Positions 25,118-33,957 are shown, counted from the first letter of the stretch. The stretch is 64,000 nt of DNA from Aquiflexum sp. TKW24L (GCF_023502205.1 NZ_JAMFLG010000006.1:1-64000), one strand, 5' to 3'. The notes: generated by a model from the letters alone, not told the origin. A program made the numbers and translations.

Positions 25118-25150
25118 AACCCTCCAAGGGTTTCGAACCCTTGGAGGGTT
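25118..25150. repeat. Hairpin repeat, copy 2
   Basis: AACCCTCCAAGGGTT, loop TCG, AACCCTTGGAGGGTT: a perfect 15-bp stem, ending 2 bp before the stop codon of the DUF4221 gene at 25153. Confidence 0.95.
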
Positions 25151-25152
25151 AG

Positions 25153-26313
25153 TTATTCATAATTGATGCTCATTCTCACAAAACCCAATTCGTCATCTAC
25201 ATTGACGTAATACCAGATTTTACCGTCTTTGACGAAAGCATAAGTAGGCACACTTCCTAAATGGCTTAGATCGGATTCACCGAGAAGATTGAAATCTTCA
25301 TCCAAAATACTTAAATACAATTTGGATAATGGTTTTTCCTCGGCTGATAGGAATAAGGGCCAATCAGTGTTTTCCATAGGGGATGTTTCGAAGGAAAACC
25401 TGTAAAATATTTTTTTTATTTCATCCCAAATCAGTGGCTGAAAGTTGATTTCTGCATGAATGCCCTGAATGACTTCCCTCAGATGCTCAACTGACTTGAC
25501 TTCTGATGGATAGCCACCTTTCTTAGCTTTTGCCGATAGTTGAGGAGAATAATCAACATGGTAAACACTGTCATTTTCCAAATCCAAAATATATAGATCT
25601 GTATAGCCTGTGCTGGATAAAACCAGCTTGTTGCCAAATTTTTGGATGGTTTTTTCAGAAGTAATAGTCGTCATCATTTGGTCCGAATTTAACTCCACGG
25701 TATATTCCGGCAATTCCGCTTCACCAGGCAATGTCATTTTTTTGATGGTTTTGGATTCAAAATCTACTTTCGACATTGATTTTTTTGCGCTCTTCCAAGG
25801 GTTTAACAGCAAACCGTAAACCACACTTCCGCCTGCTATAGGAAAAGATTTGTTTTGAAAAATTTCTCCTTCTAATAAACTGTCTCCTTCAAATTTATCC
25901 TTCTCAAGCTTCAGGTCCGATAACTTTTTGCCATTAAGGTCAAAGATGCCCATTCCCTGAAAGTTAGCGAGGAGAATTTGATTATCGTCCAGCAAACTCA
26001 TCCAATTGACATTGGACCCGACTCCATTTGGCCCTTCTTTGTCGAAAGGAACTTTTCTCTCCAATACCAATTCATCAAGACCGATAATGTCTAAAGTAAA
26101 AGCCTGAAAGTCCCATAGATAAAGCTTGGATTTATCCGAATTCATTGTGCTAGACCACAAGCCACCTTTCAAATTGATGATTTCATCACCTGAATCCACC
26201 ACGACCGTGTCCATTGTCAGGGTGATTTTTGAGTAATCTTTGACATCTTCTTTTACTGAGTTATCACAGGAAAAAAGAAAAAGCATTGAAATCGGAAAGA
26301 GTATATTTTTCAT
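25153..26313 (-). CDS. DUF4221-type propeller lipoprotein (array member 1)
   Basis: 386 residues; lipoprotein signal MKNILFPISMLFLFSC (Cys 16). Family marks: 'LTMDTVVVDSGDEIINLKGGLW' after the lipobox, 'FDKEGPNGVGSNVNW' (about residue 95), and the C-terminal 'FVKDGKIWYYVNVDDELGFVRM'. A 6-bladed propeller on the membrane surface is predicted; no ligand is known. It is nearest in sequence to the next gene (26394), including most of the signal peptide and 'VKDYSKITLTMDTVVVD', so this is a recent tandem copy. The stop is followed at once by the hairpin repeat. It is the last gene of the array in transcription order. Confidence 0.82.
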   Translation of the reverse strand: MKNILFPISMLFLFSCDNSVKEDVKDYSKITLTMDTVVVDSGDEIINLKGGLWSSTMNSDKSKLYLWDFQAFTLDIIGLDELVLERKVPFDKEGPNGVGSNVNWMSLLDDNQILLANFQGMGIFDLNGKKLSDLKLEKDKFEGDSLLEGEIFQNKSFPIAGGSVVYGLLLNPWKSAKKSMSKVDFESKTIKKMTLPGEAELPEYTVELNSDQMMTTITSEKTIQKFGNKLVLSSTGYTDLYILDLENDSVYHVDYSPQLSAKAKKGGYPSEVKSVEHLREVIQGIHAEINFQPLIWDEIKKIFYRFSFETSPMENTDWPLFLSAEEKPLSKLYLSILDEDFNLLGESDLSHLGSVPTYAFVKDGKIWYYVNVDDELGFVRMSINYE

Positions 26314-26358
26314 GGGATAGGATTTTGATTGGTTAGATTTGATAATTGGATTTGGGCA

Positions 26359-26391
26359 AACCCTCCAAGGGTTTCGAACCCTTGGAGGGTT
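26359..26391. repeat. Hairpin repeat, copy 3
   Basis: The same stem and TCG loop, starting 45 bp upstream of the ATG of array member 1 and ending 2 bp before the stop of array member 2. Outer stem bases: AA at 26359 and TT at 26390. Confidence 0.95.
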
Positions 26392-26393
26392 AG

Positions 26394-27551
26394 TTATTTA
26401 TAATTGATGCTCATTCTCACAAAACCAAGTTCATCCTCCACATTGACATAGGACCAGATTTGGCCGTCACGGACGAAAACAGTATTGGGGACATGTTTCA
26501 ATTCATCCAAGAGGGTCTCTCCCAACAGGTTGAACTTTTCGTCAAAAACACTGAGGTAAACCTTGGAAATGGGTCTTTGGTCTGCACTCCGTAACAAAGG
26601 ACCTTCGTTGATTTCACTAGGGAGGGTTTCAAATGAAAAGCGGTAGAATTTTTGGTTTTTCTCATCCCAAACCGGCGGCTGAAAATTGATTTCTTCATCA
26701 ATTTCTGCCATCAATTCTTTAAAGCGTTTTTCGGAATCCAGCTTTTCTGGATATCCTCCCTTTTTTCCCGTTGGTGTAAGCCTTGGGGAATAATTGACCT
26801 GATAAATCGAATCTTGTTTCAAATCCAAGACATATAATCTGTTATAAGCCGAACTGGAGAGTATAATCAAATCACCGACTTTTTTCACACTTTTCTCTGA
26901 GCCAATTATGGATCCCATATTTCCGGTTGTAAATACAATTCTATAATCCGGGAGTTCCTGAGATCCTTCTAAATCAAATCTTCTCAATTTCTTTTCTTTG
27001 AAGTCAGCCTTAGAAAAAACAAAATTATTATCCTTGAAATTGCTCAAATACCCGTAAAATATATCTCCGTTCTCTATTATAATTGGATTTTTGAGAAAAT
27101 ATTCATCTTCACTTAAACTGTCTTCTTCAAATATTTCTTTGGTGTTTTTATACTCCCGAATTTTTTCTCCCCTCAAATTGAATAGGCTGAATTTTCCCAT
27201 ACTTGACATCAAAATTGTATCTTCATTTAAAAAACTCATCCAGCCCATATACACGCCAACTCCATTTGGACCTTCTTTTTCAAACTGAATTTTTTTCTCC
27301 AACCTCAATTCTTCAAGGTTGATTTTATCCAAAGTGGTTTCTCCTTGATTCCACAAAAAAAGAAATTTGTTGTCTTCACTCATGGTATTGTTAAAGAGCC
27401 CATATTTCAGATTGATGATTTCATCACCCGGATCCACCACGACCGTGTCCATTGTCAGCGTGATTTTTGAGTAATCTTTGACTTCTTCTTTGACTGTGTT
27501 CTCACAGGAAAAGAGAAAAAGCATTGAGATCGGAAAGAGAAGATTTTTCAT
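26394..27551 (-). CDS. DUF4221-type propeller lipoprotein (array member 2)
   Basis: About 385 residues from the ATG at 27551 (MKNLLFPISMLFLFSC); the in-frame ATG at 27596 would start inside the hairpin repeat and is rejected. 'LTMDTVVVDPGDEIINLKYGLF', 'FEKEGPNGVGVYMGW' and the C-terminal 'FVRDGQIWSYVNVEDELGFVRM' mark the family. Differences from member 1 lie mainly in the middle blades (for example 'YFLKNPIIIENGDIFYGYL'), the pattern expected if paralogues diverge in what they bind. It is probably transcribed with its neighbours unless the hairpins terminate. Confidence 0.82.
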   Translation of the reverse strand: MKNLLFPISMLFLFSCENTVKEEVKDYSKITLTMDTVVVDPGDEIINLKYGLFNNTMSEDNKFLFLWNQGETTLDKINLEELRLEKKIQFEKEGPNGVGVYMGWMSFLNEDTILMSSMGKFSLFNLRGEKIREYKNTKEIFEEDSLSEDEYFLKNPIIIENGDIFYGYLSNFKDNNFVFSKADFKEKKLRRFDLEGSQELPDYRIVFTTGNMGSIIGSEKSVKKVGDLIILSSSAYNRLYVLDLKQDSIYQVNYSPRLTPTGKKGGYPEKLDSEKRFKELMAEIDEEINFQPPVWDEKNQKFYRFSFETLPSEINEGPLLRSADQRPISKVYLSVFDEKFNLLGETLLDELKHVPNTVFVRDGQIWSYVNVEDELGFVRMSINYK

Positions 27552-27577
27552 GGGATGGGGTTTGATTGGTTTTAGAA

Positions 27578-27610
27578 AACCCTCCAAGGGTTTCAAACCC
27601 TTGGAGCGTT
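27578..27610. repeat. Hairpin repeat, copy 4
   Basis: The same element with one stem mismatch (GGAGCG for GGAGGG) and loop TCA. Its last bases overlap the stop codon (27609-27611) of array member 3. A mismatch on one arm suggests drift, so strict pairing is not under strong selection in this copy. Confidence 0.9.
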
Positions 27611-28754
27611 ACTCTTGGGAATCGATACTCAATCTGATAAAGGCCATTTCATCGTCGATATTTTCAAAAATCCAGATTTTGCCGTCTTTGACGAAGTGGA
27701 AATTAGGTCTTTTGTCCAACACATCAACCACTGTTTCGGAGACCAGATTAAAGTCTTGATCCAAAATAGATAAATAGACCACTGCCTTCTCATTGACACT
27801 TTTGCCTTCCTCTTCTTTGAATTCTTGCAAAAAGGAAAACCTAAAATATACCTGCTTTGCCGGATCCCAAACTGGATTCATAAAAGTAATGCCTTCACCA
27901 AAAGTCTTGTTTAAAACATCAAACTCTTCTTTGGATGCCGCTTCAGCCGGATAAGTCCCTGTTTTTCTATTGGCTGTCAATCTACTTTCAAAGGTTTCAA
28001 ACCAAAGGGAATCAGATGCAAAATCATAAATATATAGATCAGAGGAAGCATTATTTCCAATAATAATCTTGCCGTTTTCCTTGTTTGCCCAAACCCAAGG
28101 AACTATAATTGCAATAGGATAACCTTGGTCACCATTTAAAACAGTTGTGAAATTCTTTAAAAAATCAAACTCTTTTATGGCCTTATCTAGATAGGTCTTT
28201 TGCCTAACATCAAGTATTCCAAAAGTAGTTTCACTATTAAACCAATCCCTGAAGACACCAATAATTTGGTTTGGCTTTTCATCAAATACAAACCCGTACG
28301 CCAACCGATTTTGAATCGGCAGGGAATCACCTTGGAGTTCCTCATACTTAAAATTCAAATCGCCAACCTTCACACCCTGCAGATTGAAAATGCCATTTTT
28401 GAGGTTGGAGTTGATGTAGAAGCGCTCTGCGGGTAAATACTGGATCAGTCCGATATAATCACCAATTCCATTCGGTCCTTCTTTTTCAAAAGGAAATCTC
28501 CCCACAAATTCAAGTAAATCAAGATCAATTTTTTCTATACTATGGTCATAACTGCTGAAATTGTAGAGGTATTTTTTGTCAGTAGAAAAATCAGATGACC
28601 AAAGCCCTGATTTCAGATTAAGTATCTCATCCTTCGAATCCACCATAACTGTATCCAAAGAAAAAGTCATTTGGGAGAAATCAGCTTTCTTTTCGGTATT
28701 GGAACTGCAGGAAAAGAGAAAAAGCATTGAAATCGCAAAGAGTAGATTTTTCAT
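27609..28754 (-). CDS. DUF4221-type propeller lipoprotein (array member 3)
   Basis: 381 residues; lipoprotein signal MKNLLFAISMLFLFSC. It has 'FSLDTVMVDSKDEILNLKSGLW' just after the lipobox, 'FEKEGPNGIGDYIGLIQYL' (about residue 90) and 'FVKDGKIWIFENIDDEMAFIRL' at the end. It is closer to member 4 than to members 1 and 2, judged by 'EKKADFSQMTFSLDTVMVDSK', which is shared word for word with member 4. So the array is two pairs of recent duplicates. Confidence 0.82.
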   Translation of the reverse strand: MKNLLFAISMLFLFSCSSNTEKKADFSQMTFSLDTVMVDSKDEILNLKSGLWSSDFSTDKKYLYNFSSYDHSIEKIDLDLLEFVGRFPFEKEGPNGIGDYIGLIQYLPAERFYINSNLKNGIFNLQGVKVGDLNFKYEELQGDSLPIQNRLAYGFVFDEKPNQIIGVFRDWFNSETTFGILDVRQKTYLDKAIKEFDFLKNFTTVLNGDQGYPIAIIVPWVWANKENGKIIIGNNASSDLYIYDFASDSLWFETFESRLTANRKTGTYPAEAASKEEFDVLNKTFGEGITFMNPVWDPAKQVYFRFSFLQEFKEEEGKSVNEKAVVYLSILDQDFNLVSETVVDVLDKRPNFHFVKDGKIWIFENIDDEMAFIRLSIDSQE

Positions 28755-28781
28755 TGGATGGGGGTTTGATTGGTTTTAGAA

Positions 28782-28814
28782 AACCCTCCAAGGGTTTCGA
28801 ACCCTTGGAGGGTT
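28782..28814. repeat. Hairpin repeat, copy 5
   Basis: Perfect stem with TCG loop, touching the stop codon (28813-28815) of array member 4. The 30 bp beside it (GGGGTTTGATTGGTTTTAGA) is shared with copy 4, showing that the hairpin was copied along with the gene. Confidence 0.95.
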
Positions 28815-29964
28815 ATTTGGAATCGATGCTTAAGCGGACAAAAGCCATCTCATCGTCGATATTCTCAAAAATCCAGATTTTGCCGTCTTTGACGAAATGG
28901 GTTGTTGGAGCTCTTTTAAGCTCGGGAACTTTAGATTCTCCTATGATTTGTAGATTTTCATCTAAAATCGTCAAATAAACTTCATCGTTACTTTCAGGTA
29001 GGTCCAGTGGTTGATCCCCTTCATTTTCTTTTTCTAAAAATCGTTTAAAATAGGAAAATCGATAGAAAATCCGATTCTCATTATCCCAAACAGGTTTACT
29101 GAAATTAATGTCTTCTAACGACTTTTTATAGAGTTCTGATAAAGCTTCAATAGACTCTACTTGGTTTATTGAATACTCTTTTTTTCTATTTGGTGTCAAT
29201 GAACTTTCCAGCTTTACATATTTAAGTAAGGGTTCATTACTTGCCAATACATAAAATTCATTGGCAGTATCATTGCTCAAAACAACTTTATTATCAGAAT
29301 TGGAGATACTTAAAGATGGTCCTACGCCACCTGCAGGGTTTCCATCCAAAACCAATTCAATCTGATATTTTTTCAGTTTATCAAACTCAGGAAGATCAAA
29401 TCTTGTATTGGTGATTTTTTCGATATCGACTTTATTGAAGGCGTGTTTTTTGGTTTCCCAATCGACGGAAAATCCATAAAAAATTCTAGGATCTGATACT
29501 AATAATATCAAATCCATCATATACTCACTAGGCGGAAAACTACCTTCCTCAAAATCGGCATACACCAATTTCTCCAAGATTTTCAGCGCAGAATCCAGTA
29601 TAAAAAATCCGGAATAACCCTGAACCAAAAACCTCTCACTCCCTAGAAGGTAAAATTTGGAAAAATTACCTCCTATTCCGTTTGGTCCTTCTTTTTCAAC
29701 TTTGATTTTTCTTTCGAGTTCTAGCCTGTCAAGGCTGATTTTTTCCAGACTGAATTCCTGTTGATTGAAGTTGTATAAATATTTCAAATCCTGACTGAGG
29801 CTTGATTGCATCAGGTTGCCATTCAGGTATAATATCTCATCCTTCGAATCCACCATAACTGTATCCAAGGAAAAAGTCATTTGGGAGAAATCAGCCTTCT
29901 TTTCGGTACTGCTTCCGCAGGAAAAGAGAAAAAGTATTGAAATTAGAATAAGGTAGTTTTTCAT
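28813..29964 (-). CDS. DUF4221-type propeller lipoprotein (array member 4)
   Basis: About 383 residues from the ATG at 29964 (MKNYLILISILFLFSC). The frame is open back to 30228, but that extension runs through the tandem repeats of the ATPase promoter region and would bury the signal peptide. It has 'FSLDTVMVDSKDEILYLNGNL', 'VEKEGPNGIGGNFSKF' and 'FVKDGKIWIFENIDDEMAFVRL'. It heads the array in transcription order, so the shared promoter should lie in 29965-30110, next to the divergent ATPase gene. Confidence 0.82.
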   Translation of the reverse strand: MKNYLILISILFLFSCGSSTEKKADFSQMTFSLDTVMVDSKDEILYLNGNLMQSSLSQDLKYLYNFNQQEFSLEKISLDRLELERKIKVEKEGPNGIGGNFSKFYLLGSERFLVQGYSGFFILDSALKILEKLVYADFEEGSFPPSEYMMDLILLVSDPRIFYGFSVDWETKKHAFNKVDIEKITNTRFDLPEFDKLKKYQIELVLDGNPAGGVGPSLSISNSDNKVVLSNDTANEFYVLASNEPLLKYVKLESSLTPNRKKEYSINQVESIEALSELYKKSLEDINFSKPVWDNENRIFYRFSYFKRFLEKENEGDQPLDLPESNDEVYLTILDENLQIIGESKVPELKRAPTTHFVKDGKIWIFENIDDEMAFVRLSIDSK

Positions 29965-30110
29965 AAAATTTGGGATAAAACTAAAAATAGTGGATTCGTA
30001 ATGAAATCCAAAAATCAAACCGTTAAAAGTTGTTGGGTGCTCAAAATACTTCAATTCTTTCGATTGAAAATTGAGAGAGAAGCAAAAAATCAAACTTCCA
30101 TTAAAAGCCA

Positions 30111-30195
30111 TATCCGATATTTTTACTAGTCTACTAGGTAAATTATCCGATATTTTTACTAGTTGACTAGATAAATTATCGGATAATTTTACTAC
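30111..30195. repeat. 33-bp tandem repeats between array and ATPase gene
   Basis: About 2.6 copies of a 33-bp unit beginning TATCCGATATTTTTACTAGT (30111, 30144 and a partial, diverged copy at 30177). Each full unit holds the small palindrome ACTAGT or ACTAG … CTAG. It lies 56 bp before the ATPase start and upstream of array member 4. Candidate operator or site for autoregulation of the divergent pair. Confidence 0.8.
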
Positions 30196-30250
30196 TCTTA
30201 TAAAATTTCCATTTATGAATTCGTACATTTGACTAGGAAATCCTGCGAAA

Positions 30251-31459
30251 ATGAAAAGGAAACTCTACGAAAAGCTACTCCAACATCTCCCCAAAAAGGA
30301 ATTTACGATCCTGACAGGTGCAAGGCAAACGGGGAAAACCTCCTTGTTGCTAGACCTGAAGACATATTGTCAGGCACAGCAAATTCCCCAGATTTTTATC
30401 AACCTCGAAAACAAATCCTTATTGGCGGAGCTTGATGCCAATCCGCTGAACTTATTGGCATACCTCCCGGCGCAAGATCAAAAAACCGTGGTCTTTATGG
30501 ATGAAATCCAATACTTATCCGACCCTTCCAACTTCCTTAAATTGATCTATGATGAGTACAGTCACCTGATCAAAATCGTCGCAAGCGGTAGCAGCGCTTT
30601 TTATATTGACAAAAAATTCAGGGATTCATTGGCGGGAAGGAAAAGGATTTTTCACCTCATGACCTGTGATTTTGAGGATTTTTTGATGCTTCAGGGCAAA
30701 GAAAATCTTTGGCAGGAAGTAGTCAGAATAAGAGAGCAACCTGAAGCAAAAAGCTTGAAAATAGATTTACTCCGCTTGGAATGGGAGGGATATATGCTGT
30801 ATGGCGGTTATCCCGCTGTCATCACCGAACCTTTGGTCAGTGAAAAGATAGAAATCCTCAAAGAAATCAGGGATTCATTTATCAAAAGAGACATCATAGA
30901 AGCAGGCGTTCAAAATGAACTTGTATTCTATCAATTGTTTCAAATCCTTGCTTCGCAAACAGGCCAATTGGTCAATGTCAATGAATTGAGCAACACTTTG
31001 AAAGTCAGAAACGAAACCATTCTTAGCTACCTTGAAGTGATGGGGAAGTGTTTTCACCTGTCATTAGTAAAGCCGTTTTTTGCCAATATCAGAAAGGAAT
31101 TGGTAAAGATGCCCAAAGGGTACCTGATGGATACGGGTCTGAGAAATTCCTTGCTCAACAATTTTACCCCTGTCAATCAGCGGCCTGACAAAGGCGAATT
31201 GTGGGAACAGACAGTATTTAGGGTGTTGGCCGACAGATTTGGAACTGATGGAATCCGTTTTTGGAGGACGGCAGATGGGAATGAAATAGACTTTGTTCTT
31301 CCTGATGAAAACCCACCTTTGGCCATAGAAGTAAAATTTGATGAAAGAATGGCCAAAATCAAAAAATACCAATTGTTTTTGGATACCTATCCGAATTTTA
31401 AATTTCAGTTTGCTACGATTCAGCCATGGACCGAAGATTTTTTTAGGAAGTTAAGCTGA
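30251..31459 (+). CDS. AAA ATPase with DUF4143 domain
   Basis: 402 residues. Walker A is 'LTGARQTGKTSLLLDL' (about residues 21-36) and Walker B is 'KTVVFMDEIQYL' (about residues 77-88), followed by the sensor 'IVASGSSAFYI'; this is the AAA_14 domain. The C-terminal DUF4143 part has the nuclease-like 'DGNEIDFVLPDENPPLAIEVKFDE' (D … E-x-K, about residues 348-370) characteristic of the family. Such proteins are numerous in Bacteroidota and archaea, often with many genomic copies; function is unsettled. It is the only plus-strand gene within the lipoprotein region, so it probably inserted there. Confidence 0.9.
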   Translation: MKRKLYEKLLQHLPKKEFTILTGARQTGKTSLLLDLKTYCQAQQIPQIFINLENKSLLAELDANPLNLLAYLPAQDQKTVVFMDEIQYLSDPSNFLKLIYDEYSHLIKIVASGSSAFYIDKKFRDSLAGRKRIFHLMTCDFEDFLMLQGKENLWQEVVRIREQPEAKSLKIDLLRLEWEGYMLYGGYPAVITEPLVSEKIEILKEIRDSFIKRDIIEAGVQNELVFYQLFQILASQTGQLVNVNELSNTLKVRNETILSYLEVMGKCFHLSLVKPFFANIRKELVKMPKGYLMDTGLRNSLLNNFTPVNQRPDKGELWEQTVFRVLADRFGTDGIRFWRTADGNEIDFVLPDENPPLAIEVKFDERMAKIKKYQLFLDTYPNFKFQFATIQPWTEDFFRKLS

Positions 31460-31533
31460 GAATAAAGGACACTCTCCCTCCGGTACCAATGATATCACCG
31501 GAGCTGCGGACATCATAATTCTGTCTCATTGTT

Positions 31534-31587
31534 TTGGCTAAAGCCGATTTTTTGCGCGGCACTTATTTGTGAATGGGCTAAAGCCAC
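31534..31587. repeat. Paired GGCTAAAGCC palindromes
   Basis: TTGGCTAAAGCCGATTTTTT and, about 40 bp on, GGGCTAAAGCCACATTCC. The 10-bp core GGCTAAAGCC is a near-palindrome. Paired copies of this sort look like an interspersed element rather than a gene part. Confidence 0.6.
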
Positions 31588-31597
31588 ATTCCTATTG

Positions 31598-31840
31598 ACA
31601 CTTGACACTTCGTACCCACCACCTCTCACCTCATCTTTTTCGTACTTCCGCCTTCCAACTTAACCCTTCAAAAAGATATCTCCCTATGGTCGATATGACA
31701 AGGAGAGGTTTATTTCACCAATTACCCTTTCCCTTTCGGATACTTTGTACTTGGTACTTGATACTTCGTACCCTCTTCCTCTCACCTTTTACCCTTTCTG
31801 ACACTTGATACTTCGTACCCTCTACCTTTCACCTCTTACA
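31598..31840. repeat. Degenerate 'ACTTGATACTTCGTACC' word repeats
   Basis: Three copies of a unit reading approximately ACACTTGATACTTCGTACC followed by CTCTACCTTTCACCTCTTAC (31598, 31754, 31800), separated by unrelated sequence. Related words recur at 33140-33200 and 57720-57910. Function unknown. Confidence 0.7.
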
Positions 31841-31895
31841 AAAATCAAATCCAATATTTTCCACACTCCCTTACCTTCGAACTTTCTAACCCAAG

Positions 31896-33011
31896 TCAAG
31901 GCATGAACAATAACCGGACAAAAGCCAACTCATCGTCAATATTCTCATGGAGCCAAATGCCATCATCCTTCCAGAAATATACTTGGGGTATTGTGTTCAT
32001 TTCAGACATGAATGTTTCACTTAAAAGCTTAAACTCCTTGTCGTAGGCCACCAAATGAATATCAAATTTTGCGGGTAATTCATCTGTCTTCTCTCTTACC
32101 TTCTGCATAGCAAATCTATAAAAATTGCCATTTGATGGATTTCTGACAACCTCCTTATATTCGATTTCAAAATACATCCTTGTAAAAATTTCAGCAAACT
32201 CATCAAAATTATCAATTTCCTTTTTGTACGTCCCGGATTTTCCTGCTGGTAATTTATTGGCTTCAATGGTTAGATTCTTGAGTTCTTGTGTTTGAATATG
32301 ATATGTGAAAATGTCATTGTTGGCAGAATTGGAGATATAGATCAAGTCATCCACTTTTAACATGTTAACAGGTTGGATAATCGACCGCCGGGAGTTACCG
32401 CTTTTAAGAGTAACATTAAAGTTGTTGATTACTTTTAATTCCTCAAATTCTATTTTTTCCAATCGGTCTCCTCCAAGGTCCACCAATGCGAGGAATTTAA
32501 AATCATTCTCTTTGGAATATACAGGACTTATAAATTTTGCGCCTGAATTCAAAAAACAAAAATTATTGGTAAAATGATCTGCTGCCTCTTGTAGTTCTTT
32601 GAAAAATTCAAAATCAACGTATTTAATTCTTTTGACTTTACCGGATGATTTCTCTAAAAAACTCAAACCAAAATAATTATCAAAAACAAAGATGCTATCT
32701 CCTAAATAATAAAACCTGTGGACATTTTTTCCCACACCAGTCGGCCCTTCCGGCTCTAAATTTATCCCATCCTGTATGGATAAATTTCCAAGATCTATTA
32801 CTTCAACTTCTGCAGTTTTATTGTTGTAATGGTAAAGAGTGGTTTGCTTTTTGTCAAAATCACTTAAAAACAGATTAGTCGCTCCCATGATTATTCCACC
32901 TTTGGAGTCGACGACCACCGTGTCCATTTTATAATCAATTTGTCCGTCAGTACCAGCCTTGGGACTGCAAGCTAATCCACACATCAAAAAAACAATCGCA
33001 AGGTTTCTCAT
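31896..33011 (-). CDS. DUF4221-type propeller lipoprotein (outlying member)
   Basis: 371 residues; signal MRNLAIVFLMCGLAC with lipobox Cys 15. It has the family marks 'YKMDTVVVDSKGGIIMGATNLF', 'LEPEGPTGVGKNVHRF' (about residue 85) and 'FWKDDGIWLHENIDDELAFVRL', each diverged from the tandem array. There is no hairpin repeat after its stop. It stands alone between the ATPase and the LytTR pair, beside word repeats on both sides, so it is likely an older branch of the same expansion. Confidence 0.8.
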   Translation of the reverse strand: MRNLAIVFLMCGLACSPKAGTDGQIDYKMDTVVVDSKGGIIMGATNLFLSDFDKKQTTLYHYNNKTAEVEVIDLGNLSIQDGINLEPEGPTGVGKNVHRFYYLGDSIFVFDNYFGLSFLEKSSGKVKRIKYVDFEFFKELQEAADHFTNNFCFLNSGAKFISPVYSKENDFKFLALVDLGGDRLEKIEFEELKVINNFNVTLKSGNSRRSIIQPVNMLKVDDLIYISNSANNDIFTYHIQTQELKNLTIEANKLPAGKSGTYKKEIDNFDEFAEIFTRMYFEIEYKEVVRNPSNGNFYRFAMQKVREKTDELPAKFDIHLVAYDKEFKLLSETFMSEMNTIPQVYFWKDDGIWLHENIDDELAFVRLLFMP

Positions 33012-33139
33012 AAATTAATTATTTCGGCTAACGTAAAGATATGTTTTTGAAAATGAAAGAGGAATACTTGCTAATTGGAAAAGGTGTTCACAAATTTCAT
33101 TTGCTAGCAACTTTATACCCTTGAAACTTTTCAACTTTA

Positions 33140-33202
33140 AAACCCCACCACCTTTCACCTCTTACCCTTTCCCTCTCGGATACTTCGTACTTCGTACTTC
33201 CC
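33140..33202. repeat. Word repeats before the LytTR gene
   Basis: CACCTTTCACCTCTTACCC followed by GATACTTCGTACTTCGTACTT: the same words as in 31598-31840. They end 3 bp from the stop of the response-regulator gene, so they could fold into its 3' UTR. Confidence 0.6.
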
Positions 33203-33204
33203 TT

Positions 33205-33957
33205 TCATCCATCCAGCCATTCCTTAAAATCCCCTACCTTCTCCCTGCTGATCAGGATGTCGTTGTCGGTACAGTTTGCCAATTTGATTTTCAGGCGGCT
33301 GTTGGAGTAGGTGTGGATTTCAGCTATTGAGGAAAAGGAAGCTATATATTTTCTATTGAGTCTGAAAAATTTCCTTGGGTCCAACATGGCTTCCAACTGG
33401 TCAAGGGTATAGTCCAAAATATATTTTCTCCCTTCCACAGTTTGCAGGAAAGTGACTTTTTCTTCACTGTAAAAAATGGAAATATCCTCCGTCTGTACGC
33501 TTTGGATCTTTTCGCCAAACTTCACCAAAAACCTGCTTTTATGATGGCTTGAATTGGGGGAAAGCAATTCCCGTATCTGATGGAGTTCTATGCTCGGCTT
33601 AATTTGTAGAGACTGGAATTTTTGGATGGCTTGCGCCAATTCCTGTGGGTCAATGGGTTTGAGGAGATAATCTACCGAATTTAACTTGAATGCCTTGATC
33701 GCAAACTGGTCAAACGCCGTAGTGAAAATAATCGGAGAACTGACCTTTACCCTTTCAAAAATCTCAAAGCTCTGCCCATCGGCCAATTGGATATCGCAGA
33801 AAATGAGATCCGGGAACACATTTGATTCGAGCCACTTTACCGCAGAAGTAATGCTATCCAGATGCCCAAAAATCTCCGCATTTGGAAGCAAGTCTAAAAC
33901 CAACTGCCTCAACCTGTTGGCAGCAGGCCGCTCATCTTCAATAATCAGAATTTTCAT
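33205..33957 (-). CDS. LytTR-family response regulator
   Basis: 250 residues. The receiver domain (1-~120) has acidic pocket E7/D8, phospho-acceptor Asp55 in 'LIFCDIQLADG' and the Lys of 'VDYLLKPI' (about 106). The LytTR DNA-binding domain (about 145-250) has 'IQSVQTEDISIFYSEEKVTFLQT' and 'FFRLNRKYIASFSSI'. Such regulators bind short direct repeats as dimers. It overlaps the kinase gene by 4 bp (ATGA), so the two form a pair. Targets are not evident; the downstream TonB receptor and TPR genes are possible. Confidence 0.93.
   Translation of the reverse strand: MKILIIEDERPAANRLRQLVLDLLPNAEIFGHLDSITSAVKWLESNVFPDLIFCDIQLADGQSFEIFERVKVSSPIIFTTAFDQFAIKAFKLNSVDYLLKPIDPQELAQAIQKFQSLQIKPSIELHQIRELLSPNSSHHKSRFLVKFGEKIQSVQTEDISIFYSEEKVTFLQTVEGRKYILDYTLDQLEAMLDPRKFFRLNRKYIASFSSIAEIHTYSNSRLKIKLANCTDNDILISREKVGDFKEWLDG

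Larger units (their letters stand above)
31460..31895. other. Intergenic block with interspersed repeats
   Basis: 436 bases, no gene. It holds a small inverted repeat CTCCGGT … ACCGGAG (31478-31503), two GGCTAAAGCC palindromes (about 31534 and 31577) and three copies of a ~35-bp pyrimidine-rich word (see the next two entries). Confidence 0.75.

Noticed and set aside
29965-30228. N-terminal extension of DUF4221 array member 4
   Set aside because: It would place a lipoprotein signal at residue 89 and reads through the 33-bp tandem repeats; the ATG at 29964 restores the family's normal start.
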